A stretch of DNA of 64,000 bases from Methyloglobulus sp. (GTDB taxonomy: Bacteria; Pseudomonadota; Gammaproteobacteria; Methylococcales; Methylomonadaceae): positions 1 through 64,000 of the forward strand of contig JABFQX010000020.1 in the NCBI GenBank assembly GCA_013141505.1. Direction: 5' to 3'. A program made the position numbers and the translations under genes. Below, in pieces: positions 56,424 to 64,000 of the stretch (positions are counted from its first letter, which is position 1; every line of letters starts with the position of its first letter). A model generated the notes under the pieces. It ran no database searches and was not told the DNA's origin. It saw only the letters and a program-made list of their open reading frames with translations.

Positions 56424-56460
56424 TGCCGAAAGTCATGCTTATTACCCATGACTTTCGGCA
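56424..56460. repeat. 14-bp perfect hairpin upstream of the membrane LuxR gene
   Basis: TGCCGAAAGTCATG and its complement flank a 9-base loop. It lies 60 bp upstream of the LuxR-type gene and 68 bp upstream of the Lon-like fragment. No T-run follows. It could be an operator for a dimeric regulator or a mobile repeat. Confidence 0.6.
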
Positions 56461-56527
56461 CATGTTTTAAGTAGGCTTACCTTTATAATGCAGCAAATTC
56501 GCTTATTAATTGCATGAGATACCCTTT

Positions 56528-57184
56528 ATGGCAAAGCACACAAAATTAGAAATCTCCCCAGCTGATTTAATCATCCCAGTATTGCCTCTGCGGGATGTGG
56601 TGGTTTACCCACACATGGAAATACCGCTGTTTGTGGGCAGGGAGAAATCCATCGTTGCGCTGGATGCCGCGATGCGTGAAGACAAACAAGTATTGCTGGT
56701 CACTCAAAAACAAGCAGAAATTGATGATCCTGAATTTGCTGACCTTTACAGTACTGGTACGTTGGCGAATATTATACAGATGTCGGAGTTGCCTGAAGAT
56801 GCGGTGAAGGTCTTGGTTGAGGGCAGTGAACGATGCCGTGTTGACAGCTATATCGAAAGCGAAGGCTATTTCGCGGCACGCGTGCGAATAGTCACGGATG
56901 AGATAACCCTTACGCAGCAGGAGCAGAAGGTATTGCGGCGCACGCTGATAAGTTGTTTCGACCAGTATGTGACGTTAAACTCCAAAGTTCCGCCGGAAGT
57001 CTTAAATTCACTGGCAGGCATTAATGACCTGAGTTGTTTAGTCGATACGATAGCGGCGGGCATGGCCTTGAAAATAGAAGATCAGCAAAGTTTACTGGAT
57101 ATGGCTAATGTTGCTGAGCGTTTGGAAGCATTGATGACCCTGATGAAAGGAGAGGTGGATTTGCTGGAAATTGAGAAGAATTAG
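56528..57184 (+). CDS. Lon protease N-terminal domain, orphan
   Basis: The 218-aa product is close to the Lon substrate-binding N-domain only: LIIPVLPLRDVVVYPHMEIPLFVGREKSIVALDAAMREDKQVLLVTQK through MANVAERLEALMTLMKGEVDLLEIEK, followed by Asn and stop. The AAA+ and protease domains of the usual 780-aa enzyme are missing. It is either a truncated duplicate or a small protein that competes for Lon substrates. ATG 56528 fits the Lon start better than the TTG at 56510. Confidence 0.85.
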   Translation: MAKHTKLEISPADLIIPVLPLRDVVVYPHMEIPLFVGREKSIVALDAAMREDKQVLLVTQKQAEIDDPEFADLYSTGTLANIIQMSELPEDAVKVLVEGSERCRVDSYIESEGYFAARVRIVTDEITLTQQEQKVLRRTLISCFDQYVTLNSKVPPEVLNSLAGINDLSCLVDTIAAGMALKIEDQQSLLDMANVAERLEALMTLMKGEVDLLEIEKN

Positions 57185-57271
57185 CCAAATGTTGGGTTGC
57201 AGTAAGCCGCACCTCAGCGAGTTTTTGGGCTATGGTGCATTTCCCTATCACGATAATTTCAGAGGTATCCC

Positions 57272-57481
57272 ATGAAAATACAGCTATCAACAATTAACTT
57301 ACTTATTATCCTATCTCTTGTTGGCTGCACGGAATATCCAGCTTATAGTGTCGGCCAAGCATGGCACGACAACCTATGTGAAAATATTGCGGATTCTGAG
57401 GAACGTAAACGTTGTATTTCCGATGCCGAAAAACCCTATGAGGACTACAAAAGGCAAACCGATGAAGCGACGGGAAAATGA
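57272..57481 (+). CDS. Small predicted lipoprotein
   Basis: The 69-aa product has a lipoprotein signal (MKIQLSTINLLIILSLVGC with the lipobox LVGC) and a short charged mature part with two more cysteines (NLCENIADSEERKRCISD). AGAGG lies 8 bases upstream of the ATG. No family is recognised. Outer-membrane anchoring is likely because Thr follows the lipobox Cys. Confidence 0.7.
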   Translation: MKIQLSTINLLIILSLVGCTEYPAYSVGQAWHDNLCENIADSEERKRCISDAEKPYEDYKRQTDEATGK

Positions 57482-57609
57482 TATTAAAGGGATTTATTAG
57501 TTGAAGCCTTATTTAAAACAGGGTTGAAAGTTAAGCTCATTGTTGATTAGTAATCCTATTTAGCAACAATTACGATCACCTGTCTCCACCCACATACTAA
57601 GGGACATCT

Positions 57610-59391
57610 ATGAAAGCGCAAATTAGCTTGTTACTGGGATTGGTTTTTTTATTATCCGGCTGCGCCAGTACGCCACCGATTAAGCCTGATACCATTCAAC
57701 CCGACGACTACAGCTATTTAAAAACCTACCTCACTTGGCTGATTGAAGATCAAATGGCAGGCCAAGAGGTTGAAGGCTTGAGCATTGCCGTGGTGGACGA
57801 TCAGCATGTCGTGTGGGCGCAAGGTTTCGGCTATGCCGATACTGCCAATAAAACTCCTGCGACACCGGAAACAATCTATCGGGCCGGCTCCATTTCCAAG
57901 CTGTTTACCGATACGCTGGTGATGCAGTTGGCGGGACAAGGTAAGTTGGATATTGATAAGCCCCTGCAAACTTACCTGCCTGATTTTTCGATTAAAAGCC
58001 GCTTTACCAATGCCGCACCGATTACGCCGCGCAATATCATGACCCATCATTCCGGCTTACCGGGTGATGTCGGTAGGGGCATGTGGACGAAAAACCCTGC
58101 GCCGTTTAACCAACTTGTCAGCCAGCTTAAAGATGAGTACGTCGCCTATGCGCCAAACACTATCTGGTCGTACTCAAATTTAGGCATTACGCTGTTGGGT
58201 GCGATGCTGCAAGAAACTACGGGCGAAGATTTTAACCACTATGCCGAGCGGCAATTGTTAAAACCATTAGGCATGAATAGGGCGGCATTTTCTTCGGGAA
58301 TTGAAGGTAAATTTGCCGCCAAAGCCTATAAAAATCATGAAGAAAAACGTGAAGTACCGCTACGCGATACGCCTGCCGGGGGTTTAAACGCGAATGTCTT
58401 GGACATGAGCCAGTTTATGAAGATGGTGTTTGCCGACGGCAAAGCGAATGGCCGTCAAATCCTCAAGCCGGAAACCCTAAAGGAAATGTTGCGTCCGCAA
58501 AACAAGGCTGTGGCACTGGATGCCGGTTTCCAAATCGGCCTAGGCTGGATGTTACGTAATAATCAAAGCATTGGAACGATAGCCGAACACGGCGGTGCTA
58601 CCTTGTATCATAGAAGCCAGCTTAGCGTGTTACCCCAGCATAAACTAGGTGTGATAGTTTCCACAAATTCGCCACCCACAGGCGATTTGCTTAGCAAACT
58701 CACCAATACCGCCTTAAAACTGGCGCTAGCCATAAAAGCCGGCAAGCAAATACCGATTGATGACGATCAGCCGGCAATTACCACCCGGTCACTGAACGCG
58801 CAAGAGCAAATTCTGGGCGCAGGGCAGTATGCAACATCGGCAGGCTATGTAAAATTAACGCCAGAAGGTGATTCGTTGACCACCGAGGTCGATGGACACA
58901 GTATTGATTTGGTAGCCAGGGACGACGGTAACTATGGTATCCGTTACAAGCTGCTGGGGTTGTTTGCGATAGAACCGGACGAACTCACTCAATTCAGCCT
59001 ATCGTTAAAAAATATTTTGGGGCATGATCTGGCGTTAGGGCATTACCAAAACCAAAGCTTCGTTTTCGGCGAAAAAATCAAACCCGTGCCGATCTCTCAG
59101 TCTTGGCGCAATCGCCTTGGACAATACGAGATCATCAACCTTACCCAAGGCGAAGCGTTGGTGCCCGAAAAATGCGCCTTAAAAGAGCAAGATGGTTTTT
59201 TGATGTTGGAGTATTCAATCCCTACCTTTGATATTAATAACTTGTCGTTGCCCATTGCACCGGCGTCAGATAAGGAAGCGACCATACTTGGGCAAGGTCG
59301 GGGAATGCAGGAAACCGTGCGCATTGTTAATGTGGAGGGTAAGGACTTTATTGCTTATTCGGGGTATTTGTTGCGAAAGAAACAGGACTGA
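57610..59391 (+). CDS. Class C beta-lactamase-related serine hydrolase lipoprotein
   Basis: The 593-aa product is a predicted lipoprotein (lipobox LSGC near residue 18). The catalytic Ser94 and Lys97 lie in GSISK, the second motif in SYSNLG and the third in EHGG. The beta-lactamase/penicillin-binding-like domain covers about 40-380; a C-terminal beta-rich extension follows. The family includes D-aminopeptidases and esterases; resistance function is not implied. Confidence 0.92.
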   Translation: MKAQISLLLGLVFLLSGCASTPPIKPDTIQPDDYSYLKTYLTWLIEDQMAGQEVEGLSIAVVDDQHVVWAQGFGYADTANKTPATPETIYRAGSISKLFTDTLVMQLAGQGKLDIDKPLQTYLPDFSIKSRFTNAAPITPRNIMTHHSGLPGDVGRGMWTKNPAPFNQLVSQLKDEYVAYAPNTIWSYSNLGITLLGAMLQETTGEDFNHYAERQLLKPLGMNRAAFSSGIEGKFAAKAYKNHEEKREVPLRDTPAGGLNANVLDMSQFMKMVFADGKANGRQILKPETLKEMLRPQNKAVALDAGFQIGLGWMLRNNQSIGTIAEHGGATLYHRSQLSVLPQHKLGVIVSTNSPPTGDLLSKLTNTALKLALAIKAGKQIPIDDDQPAITTRSLNAQEQILGAGQYATSAGYVKLTPEGDSLTTEVDGHSIDLVARDDGNYGIRYKLLGLFAIEPDELTQFSLSLKNILGHDLALGHYQNQSFVFGEKIKPVPISQSWRNRLGQYEIINLTQGEALVPEKCALKEQDGFLMLEYSIPTFDINNLSLPIAPASDKEATILGQGRGMQETVRIVNVEGKDFIAYSGYLLRKKQD

Positions 59392-59549
59392 AATAAAGGA
59401 GCGATTGCATATTTTCTAAGTGGAAAAGTTTGGCTCGATTGATGAATCGAGTTATTCATCTTAAGGTAATAGCCTAAATGTAGCCCTCGCCATGCGCCAA
59501 ACAGTGATCAAGGTTAGCTTGCTTGATTTGTCCTACCACCAGGTGTTAA

Positions 59550-60295
59550 TCGTCACAGATTCGATTAAGGCCTACGCTAAAACGCTGGATACTTGTGGTA
59601 AGTGTATCGGCGTTATTCCACTTGCTCATCTTGTTCGGTGTTAACTTTGAATTTTCGACAGCTCAGCATAACCCGCAAATCACGGGAACATCTATCGAAG
59701 TGGTTTTACTTAAAACACCCCTGAAAACAAAACCGATAACTGAGAGAATAGAAGCCGCTACACAAATGCCAATTCCAACCAACAAGCGGTATTTAAAAAA
59801 CGCTAATACCACGTCTTCCTCAAAAAAAGATACGGCAATACTGCCACGGAAGACTCAAGAAAAAAATGTTAATAAATTAACTGCGGGGGGGGGCTGCCTG
59901 GACAAAACAAAGGGATAGGTAACATCGTCGACAAAAATGAAGCAGGGCAACGGCCTAAACCTGACTGGAACAATATTGCCAAAGAGGTCATTCGCGAAAA
60001 TTTTGACAAAGAAACAGTACGAAATCAGCGGCAAGGTGAATTATGGTTGAAATCTCCGTCAGTCATGTACGGCAAACCGAGAGATTTTTTCTATAAACAA
60101 GATAAGCGGGCTATGCTAGCAGATACTGACGAATCAAAAAGGAAGGGCATATTTCCAAAAAAAGTGAAACACTCAGGAATTGGCTTAAATTTTGGTAAAA
60201 AATGTTTTCTAGGTTTCAAAGCCGTGGACGAACATGACCTAGAATCGGGCGACAGTAATATCGGTTCGTCTATACCGTTCAGTTGTAATTTCTGA
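59550..60295 (+). pseudogene. TonB-like protein interrupted at a G9 tract
   Basis: The first part (LKRWILVVSVSALFHLLILFGVNFEF then TGTSIEVVLL) is a TonB-like N-terminal membrane anchor and start of a Pro/Lys-rich region. At the G9 tract (59885-59893) the frame ends 25 bases later. With ten or seven G the frame would continue open to 60295 (NIVDKNEAG, DWNNIAKEVIREN, SIPFSCNF). No usual start codon precedes the membrane segment in frame; GTG 59595 is inside it. It is either a decayed gene or a phase-variable one. Confidence 0.7.
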
Positions 60296-60333
60296 TAACA
60301 GCGAGCTTGGGAGTTTCTGCGTATCAAATGGCA

Positions 60334-61047
60334 TTACCAAACCTCCCCAAACGGGCGGACTTCAATCTCGGAAGACCAGGTTGAAGAAGGTTGTTGAGTA
60401 AGGTTAAAAACCACCTCGGCTATATCATCTGGCTGAACGAAGTAGTTGTCAGATTTCTCAGGCATCATCTTACGAGTGCTTGGGGTATCCACAACGCCGT
60501 CAATAATAACCGTTGCCACATGTACGGCTGAAAGGCCTAAATGCCGTGCCATCGATTCGGCTAGGCTTCTCTGAGCCGCTTTAGCGGGTGCAAAGGCCGC
60601 TGTTTTGGCGCCTCCGCGACGCGATGCCGTTGCACCAATAAAGATGATGTTTCCCAGCCGGTTTTTCTTCATTACTGGGATAACTTGTTGTGATACCAGG
60701 AGCGAGCCAAGGGCATTGACCCGCCAGCTTTGTTCAAACTCTTCCGGCGTGATTTCTTCAACAGATTTCCAGATACCTGCACCGGCATTAAAAATTAAGG
60801 TATTAACATCTCCCATTTCATGGTGAATGGATGAAAATACTCGCTCGACTGAAGCTGCATCCGTCACATCACACGCATAAGCTCTGGAGCCATTTATTTC
60901 TTTTGCAAGGGTATTCGTATAATCGATCTGACGAGCCAATAAGGCTACCTGATAACCCGCCAAGCCGAATCGTCGAGCGAAAGCAGCGCCATTGCCAGGC
61001 CCTACACCGATCACTACGCAGACTGGTTGTTTAGGTTGGTCTTTCAT
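60334..61047 (-). CDS. SDR family oxidoreductase with Phe in place of catalytic Tyr
   Basis: The 237-aa protein has the SDR cofactor motif GVGPGNGAAFARRF, FNAGAG and the usual Asn, Ser-equivalent and Lys. The Tyr-x3-Lys catalytic motif reads FAPAK, so the Tyr is Phe. Reductase activity may therefore be altered. It is the last gene of the five-gene minus-strand cluster, 3 bp after the GST gene. Confidence 0.9.
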   Translation of the reverse strand: MKDQPKQPVCVVIGVGPGNGAAFARRFGLAGYQVALLARQIDYTNTLAKEINGSRAYACDVTDAASVERVFSSIHHEMGDVNTLIFNAGAGIWKSVEEITPEEFEQSWRVNALGSLLVSQQVIPVMKKNRLGNIIFIGATASRRGGAKTAAFAPAKAAQRSLAESMARHLGLSAVHVATVIIDGVVDTPSTRKMMPEKSDNYFVQPDDIAEVVFNLTQQPSSTWSSEIEVRPFGEVW

Positions 61048-61050
61048 TGT

Positions 61051-61692
61051 TTATTGTTTCCAATGAGGTGGGAAAGTTTTAGTAAAGTAAGGCAGTTGCT
61101 CAAACTGCACCATAAATCCAGCCAACTTTGCACCAATAAGATCGCCTACACCAAGTTGAGGTTTACGTTGGTCGATACGCTTTAGTAAAGCCAGCAAAGG
61201 ATAGATTGTAAAGTCCGCTGCCGAGATTGTACCGGCAAAGAACTGGCTATGCAGGACATTTTCAAAGTAATCCAAGTGGTGGCTTAACTCATTAAAAGCC
61301 GTCGAGATTACAACAGGATCGCTATCCTCATTGTCATTTAGTAAGGTCAGCTCCATCAATCGCCGTACTGCCGGATACAGGTAGCTATTGGCTTCCGCCG
61401 ATAACCGACGTACGATTGCACGGTCTCGAATAGTTGATGGGAACACCGGAAAATCAGGATAACGCTCTTCCAAATATTCCACGATGGTTGATGCTTCCCA
61501 TAAGGCAAAACCATCATCGACTAATGCAGGTACTTTACCGTGCGGGTTGATGGCTAGATAACCTGGCCGTTTCAATTCACCATTCTGTAGTGTCAGCAAA
61601 TTAAATTCATAGGGCAGTTGTTTGTGTTCCAGAACCAGCCAAACATTCCATGAAAAAGGCGATCCTGAACCGTAATAAAATTGGATACTCAT
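61051..61692 (-). CDS. Glutathione S-transferase family protein
   Basis: The 213-aa protein has the GST N-terminal thioredoxin-like fold with GSPFSWNVWLVLEHKQLPYE, NPHGKVPALVDDGFALWEASTIVEYLEERYP and a C-terminal helical domain with DFTIYPLLALLKRID. It is probably a detoxifying or isomerising enzyme, cotranscribed with SDR and MAPEG. Confidence 0.93.
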   Translation of the reverse strand: MSIQFYYGSGSPFSWNVWLVLEHKQLPYEFNLLTLQNGELKRPGYLAINPHGKVPALVDDGFALWEASTIVEYLEERYPDFPVFPSTIRDRAIVRRLSAEANSYLYPAVRRLMELTLLNDNEDSDPVVISTAFNELSHHLDYFENVLHSQFFAGTISAADFTIYPLLALLKRIDQRKPQLGVGDLIGAKLAGFMVQFEQLPYFTKTFPPHWKQ

Positions 61693-61722
61693 GTGTTATT
61701 CATTCTGAAAGTAATAGGCGAT

Positions 61723-62127
61723 TTAAACTGCGCCCAATATTGTCGTTACTAATGCCATTTGGCAGATAAATCCGACCACAAAGGCAAGCGTACGAATGAC
61801 GGGGATAGCCGCAACGTAAGCGAGGACATGAATTAACCGCGCAATAAAATAGATCAAGCAAACTGTTGCTGTCATTGAGGTGCTTATCCCTGCAAAATGG
61901 ATCACCAAAGCCAACGGTGCGAAGAGAGCTAGATTCTCAATAGCGTTGGCATGAGCCCGCATCAACCTTTCAGCCCACAAGGCCTTTGGTTTTAACGGTG
62001 GCGGCTTAAGGGCAGCCCAAGCACCGATCTCAATAATACGATTGACAATAACCGGCACCCAAAAAAGGGCTGTCATCAAAATGGTTGCTGTTAGCCAATA
62101 AATTTCAGGAGTAATGATACCCGGCAT
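61723..62127 (-). CDS. MAPEG family membrane protein
   Basis: The 134-aa protein has four membrane spans and the MAPEG motif ERLMRAHANAIENLALFAPLAL, as in microsomal-type glutathione transferases. It lies next to a soluble GST gene, which supports glutathione-dependent chemistry. Confidence 0.93.
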   Translation of the reverse strand: MPGIITPEIYWLTATILMTALFWVPVIVNRIIEIGAWAALKPPPLKPKALWAERLMRAHANAIENLALFAPLALVIHFAGISTSMTATVCLIYFIARLIHVLAYVAAIPVIRTLAFVVGFICQMALVTTILGAV

Positions 62128-62179
62128 AGCTTTACCTTTATGAAGTTGTTTAGTTGAAGGCAGTGAATGGACTGGTCAA

Positions 62180-62674
62180 TTAACCAGCCTGCACAGCCTG
62201 TTGATATGCCTCAAGCAATTTAGGGTCATCGATGGAACCGTGATGATGAATTTGCCGCCAACCAACGTCCGCGCCAAACCACTGGACAATACGGCTGGTT
62301 CGAATGGCAAGGGCTAAGGTTTGATTATTCAGGGCAAACTCACCGTACTCTCGCCCGGCGAAGACAATCATGTTTTCAGTCTCGAATTCAACGATGTCGT
62401 CCAGTTCAACCCAGACTGATGCCGTCCCTGAGAACACCCGGCTATAGAGGGCAGCAATTGGCTCGTATCCCCGCAAGATGCCACCTAATGGATTATTTAA
62501 CTGGATAAGATCATGCTCTGCCCAGACCTGTTTCAACACGATCAAATCACGATGGTTGAAAGCATAATAAAACGACTCCACCAACAGCCTTGCCCCGGTT
62601 ATTCCGGGCTCTCTGATACCATCAATCCTGTTTCCGGAAGTGCGACCATAATGACGTTGAGAATGCTTAATCAT
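62180..62674 (-). CDS. SnoaL/NTF2-like protein
   Basis: The 164-aa product has the features of SnoaL-like proteins: LVESFYYAFNHRDLIVLKQVWAEHD, NNPLGGILRGYEPIAALYSRVFSG and GWRQIHHHGSID. It overlaps the upstream membrane-protein gene by 4 bases. The reaction is unknown. Confidence 0.87.
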   Translation of the reverse strand: MIKHSQRHYGRTSGNRIDGIREPGITGARLLVESFYYAFNHRDLIVLKQVWAEHDLIQLNNPLGGILRGYEPIAALYSRVFSGTASVWVELDDIVEFETENMIVFAGREYGEFALNNQTLALAIRTSRIVQWFGADVGWRQIHHHGSIDDPKLLEAYQQAVQAG

Positions 62675-63354
62675 GCTTGCTGCACCTGAACAGTTGCATG
62701 ATCCTTACTCAGTAGTTTCCAGATAGAAACAAGATGGAACCACAGCCAAAGCGGTGCCGGAAGGAAAACCGCATACATCATGGCATGGTGCGGCGTTATG
62801 GTTGGAAGCAGGATTAAAGCAAGTGTACTGGCAACTATTAAAATATCGGCCATGCCAAAAATATTGGCAAACCATGCCCGACGGACTTCATCCGTATGGG
62901 TAGCAAAACTAAAAGCCGCAATCAAGCCAAAGAAACCGGCGGCAATATGCGTCCAGCCATCCAGTATGCCAAAAGTCAGTGGCAATCCGCCCAAACTGGC
63001 CTGCATGAGAAAATTCGCCCCAAAGAGTACCCGGATACCTTGCAATAAAAGTAGTTGCTGCTGACTTAGGGCTAACAGTTTTGAACGAATTGTCGTGACA
63101 AAAAACAGCAAAGCCCAGACCGCACCGACTGCAATAATGACAATCGCCAGAAAAGCTACTCCTGAAATATCTTCCGGAAACAGACTTTTGGTTGAAAGAC
63201 CAAGGTGCAACAGCCCAAGCCAGGCTAACAGGCCTATGCCAATACCAATTGGTAATTTACTTTTCAACTCTCCTAGTGAGATAACCCATAGTGTGTAAAC
63301 AATCATTATCAGATCGAGAAAAACGGCAACGCCGGTATTGGTAAACTCAGACAT
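62671..63354 (-). CDS. Polytopic membrane protein of unknown function
   Basis: The 227-aa product has about seven membrane spans and no motif that I recognise. It is the first gene of the five-gene minus-strand cluster and is divergent from the AraC-type regulator. Confidence 0.8.
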   Translation of the reverse strand: MSEFTNTGVAVFLDLIMIVYTLWVISLGELKSKLPIGIGIGLLAWLGLLHLGLSTKSLFPEDISGVAFLAIVIIAVGAVWALLFFVTTIRSKLLALSQQQLLLLQGIRVLFGANFLMQASLGGLPLTFGILDGWTHIAAGFFGLIAAFSFATHTDEVRRAWFANIFGMADILIVASTLALILLPTITPHHAMMYAVFLPAPLWLWFHLVSIWKLLSKDHATVQVQQA

Positions 63355-63419
63355 ATTGAGAACTCCTTAAATAACTGTTATGGTGATACACAGAATAACA
63401 ACGTAAATCAATAGTAACA

Positions 63420-64000
63420 ATGACCGAATCTACCAATATTTATGCTGAAACTATCGATTTAGAAGATAATTTATGCGTATTGAGCGATGTGCTTAATTCC
63501 CTGCGGATCAGTGGCAGCATCCTTTTAAATGAGGATTATGTTCCACCTTGGGGAATTTCAATTCCTAACGCCAATAAATTAGGGCAGCTATTAAAAGCTA
63601 AGCGGGATGAGCAAGTTGTGGCATTTCATCTGGTAAAGCGGGGATATGTTGAACTAACCCCTGAAGGCTCCGATTCGATCCTCATTGAAGCGGGAGAAAT
63701 GGCTATCTGCTTTGGCGGCGGCGCACATCGTTTATCGCAAGATTGCAATCAAGAAGCCGTGTCGGTAGAAACCCTGCTCCAGAAAGGCAACAATCCATTT
63801 AAACCAATTTCAGGAAACAAGGTACGGAGCACTTCGCTGATATGCGGCGTTTTTATGACGCGAAATATTGAACTCAATCCGCTGTTTTCGGCATTGCCTG
63901 CAATATTACATTCGTCGGTATTTCATCCTGGCACGCTGCATAATTTGCCAGGCGTAGTAGACTGGATAAGCAAAGAAGCCGAGCAAACAACCCGCTGTAC
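63420..64000 (+). CDS. AraC family regulator, N-terminal part (cut by window edge)
   Basis: From ATG 63420 the frame is open to the edge (about 193 codons). The text has the cupin-type ligand domain of AraC-type regulators: LNSLRISGSILLNEDYVPPWGISIPN, AGEMAICFGGGAHRLSQ, TSLICGVF and LPAILHSSVFHP. The HTH is expected beyond the edge. It is divergent from the membrane protein/SnoaL/MAPEG/GST/SDR cluster by 65 bp and probably controls it. Confidence 0.85.
   Translation, partial: MTESTNIYAETIDLEDNLCVLSDVLNSLRISGSILLNEDYVPPWGISIPNANKLGQLLKAKRDEQVVAFHLVKRGYVELTPEGSDSILIEAGEMAICFGGGAHRLSQDCNQEAVSVETLLQKGNNPFKPISGNKVRSTSLICGVFMTRNIELNPLFSALPAILHSSVFHPGTLHNLPGVVDWISKEAEQTTRC

Noticed and set aside
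57610-59391. Antibiotic-resistance beta-lactamase
   Set aside because: The lipoprotein signal, 593-aa length and C-terminal extension fit general class C-related hydrolases; no resistance role can be read from sequence.

Overview
The window looks like a chromosomal segment of a free-living gammaproteobacterium, most likely a methanotroph-like member of the Methylococcales. This is inferred from the mix of gene families (Smg, DprA, TsaP-like, Def-Fmt-RsmB-NtrYX order, a SspAB pair after cytochrome bc1, a DUF3570 outer-membrane protein, a giant LEPR-XLL/DUF4347 protein). No methane-oxidation gene is present, so the assignment is only moderate.

Region 1 (1-18.6 kb, all minus strand) is the most unusual part. 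It starts, in transcription order, with a short HDOD-like gene and an HDOD gene. Then come a GAF-domain/HlyD chimera, a PqqD-M50 metalloprotease/HlyD chimera and a shortened SecA-like ATPase, with spacings of a few bases or an overlap. A 72-bp palindromic element and a free HlyD-type adaptor follow. Last is a gene of at least 3,186 codons, running off the left edge, whose product begins with a LEPR-XLL-like motif and DUF4347 and continues with LamG, right-handed beta-helix, delta-60 and cadherin-like repeats. I read this as a candidate dedicated export or processing system for the giant surface protein.

Region 2 (19.1-32.1 kb) is conserved housekeeping DNA: topA, smg, dprA and a tsaP-like gene on the minus strand; def, fmt, rsmB, a DUF4390 gene, ntrY, ntrX, rplM and rpsI on the plus strand, closed by a strong terminator.

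Region 3 (32.2-36.2 kb) is a bicarbonate module: a TetR regulator divergent from a SulP transporter, beta-carbonic anhydrase and a small membrane protein, followed by a GlcG/HbpS-type gene. Region 4 (36.5-45.1 kb) has a truncated IS5-like element joined to the remnant of a DUF3570 outer-membrane gene. Beside it lie the intact 916-aa paralogue (fused to a second barrel rich in His and Met, with a palindromic operator) and an unrecognised 1,386-aa polytopic membrane protein with an internal duplication. Region 5 (45.4-49.3 kb) is petABC-sspAB.

Region 6 (49.4-64 kb) is an accessory patchwork of single small enzymes and regulators: NTF2-like, DsrE with a divergent TetR gene, tautomerase, two GNATs, PhzF, GFA, PaiB-like, a phosphatase-like protein, a membrane LuxR regulator, a lipoprotein and a class-C serine hydrolase. 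It also holds several decayed genes (a flavin-oxidase pseudogene, an orphan Lon N-domain, a TonB-like gene broken at a G9 tract). It ends in a five-gene minus-strand cluster (membrane protein, SnoaL, MAPEG, GST, SDR) opposite an AraC regulator cut by the right edge.
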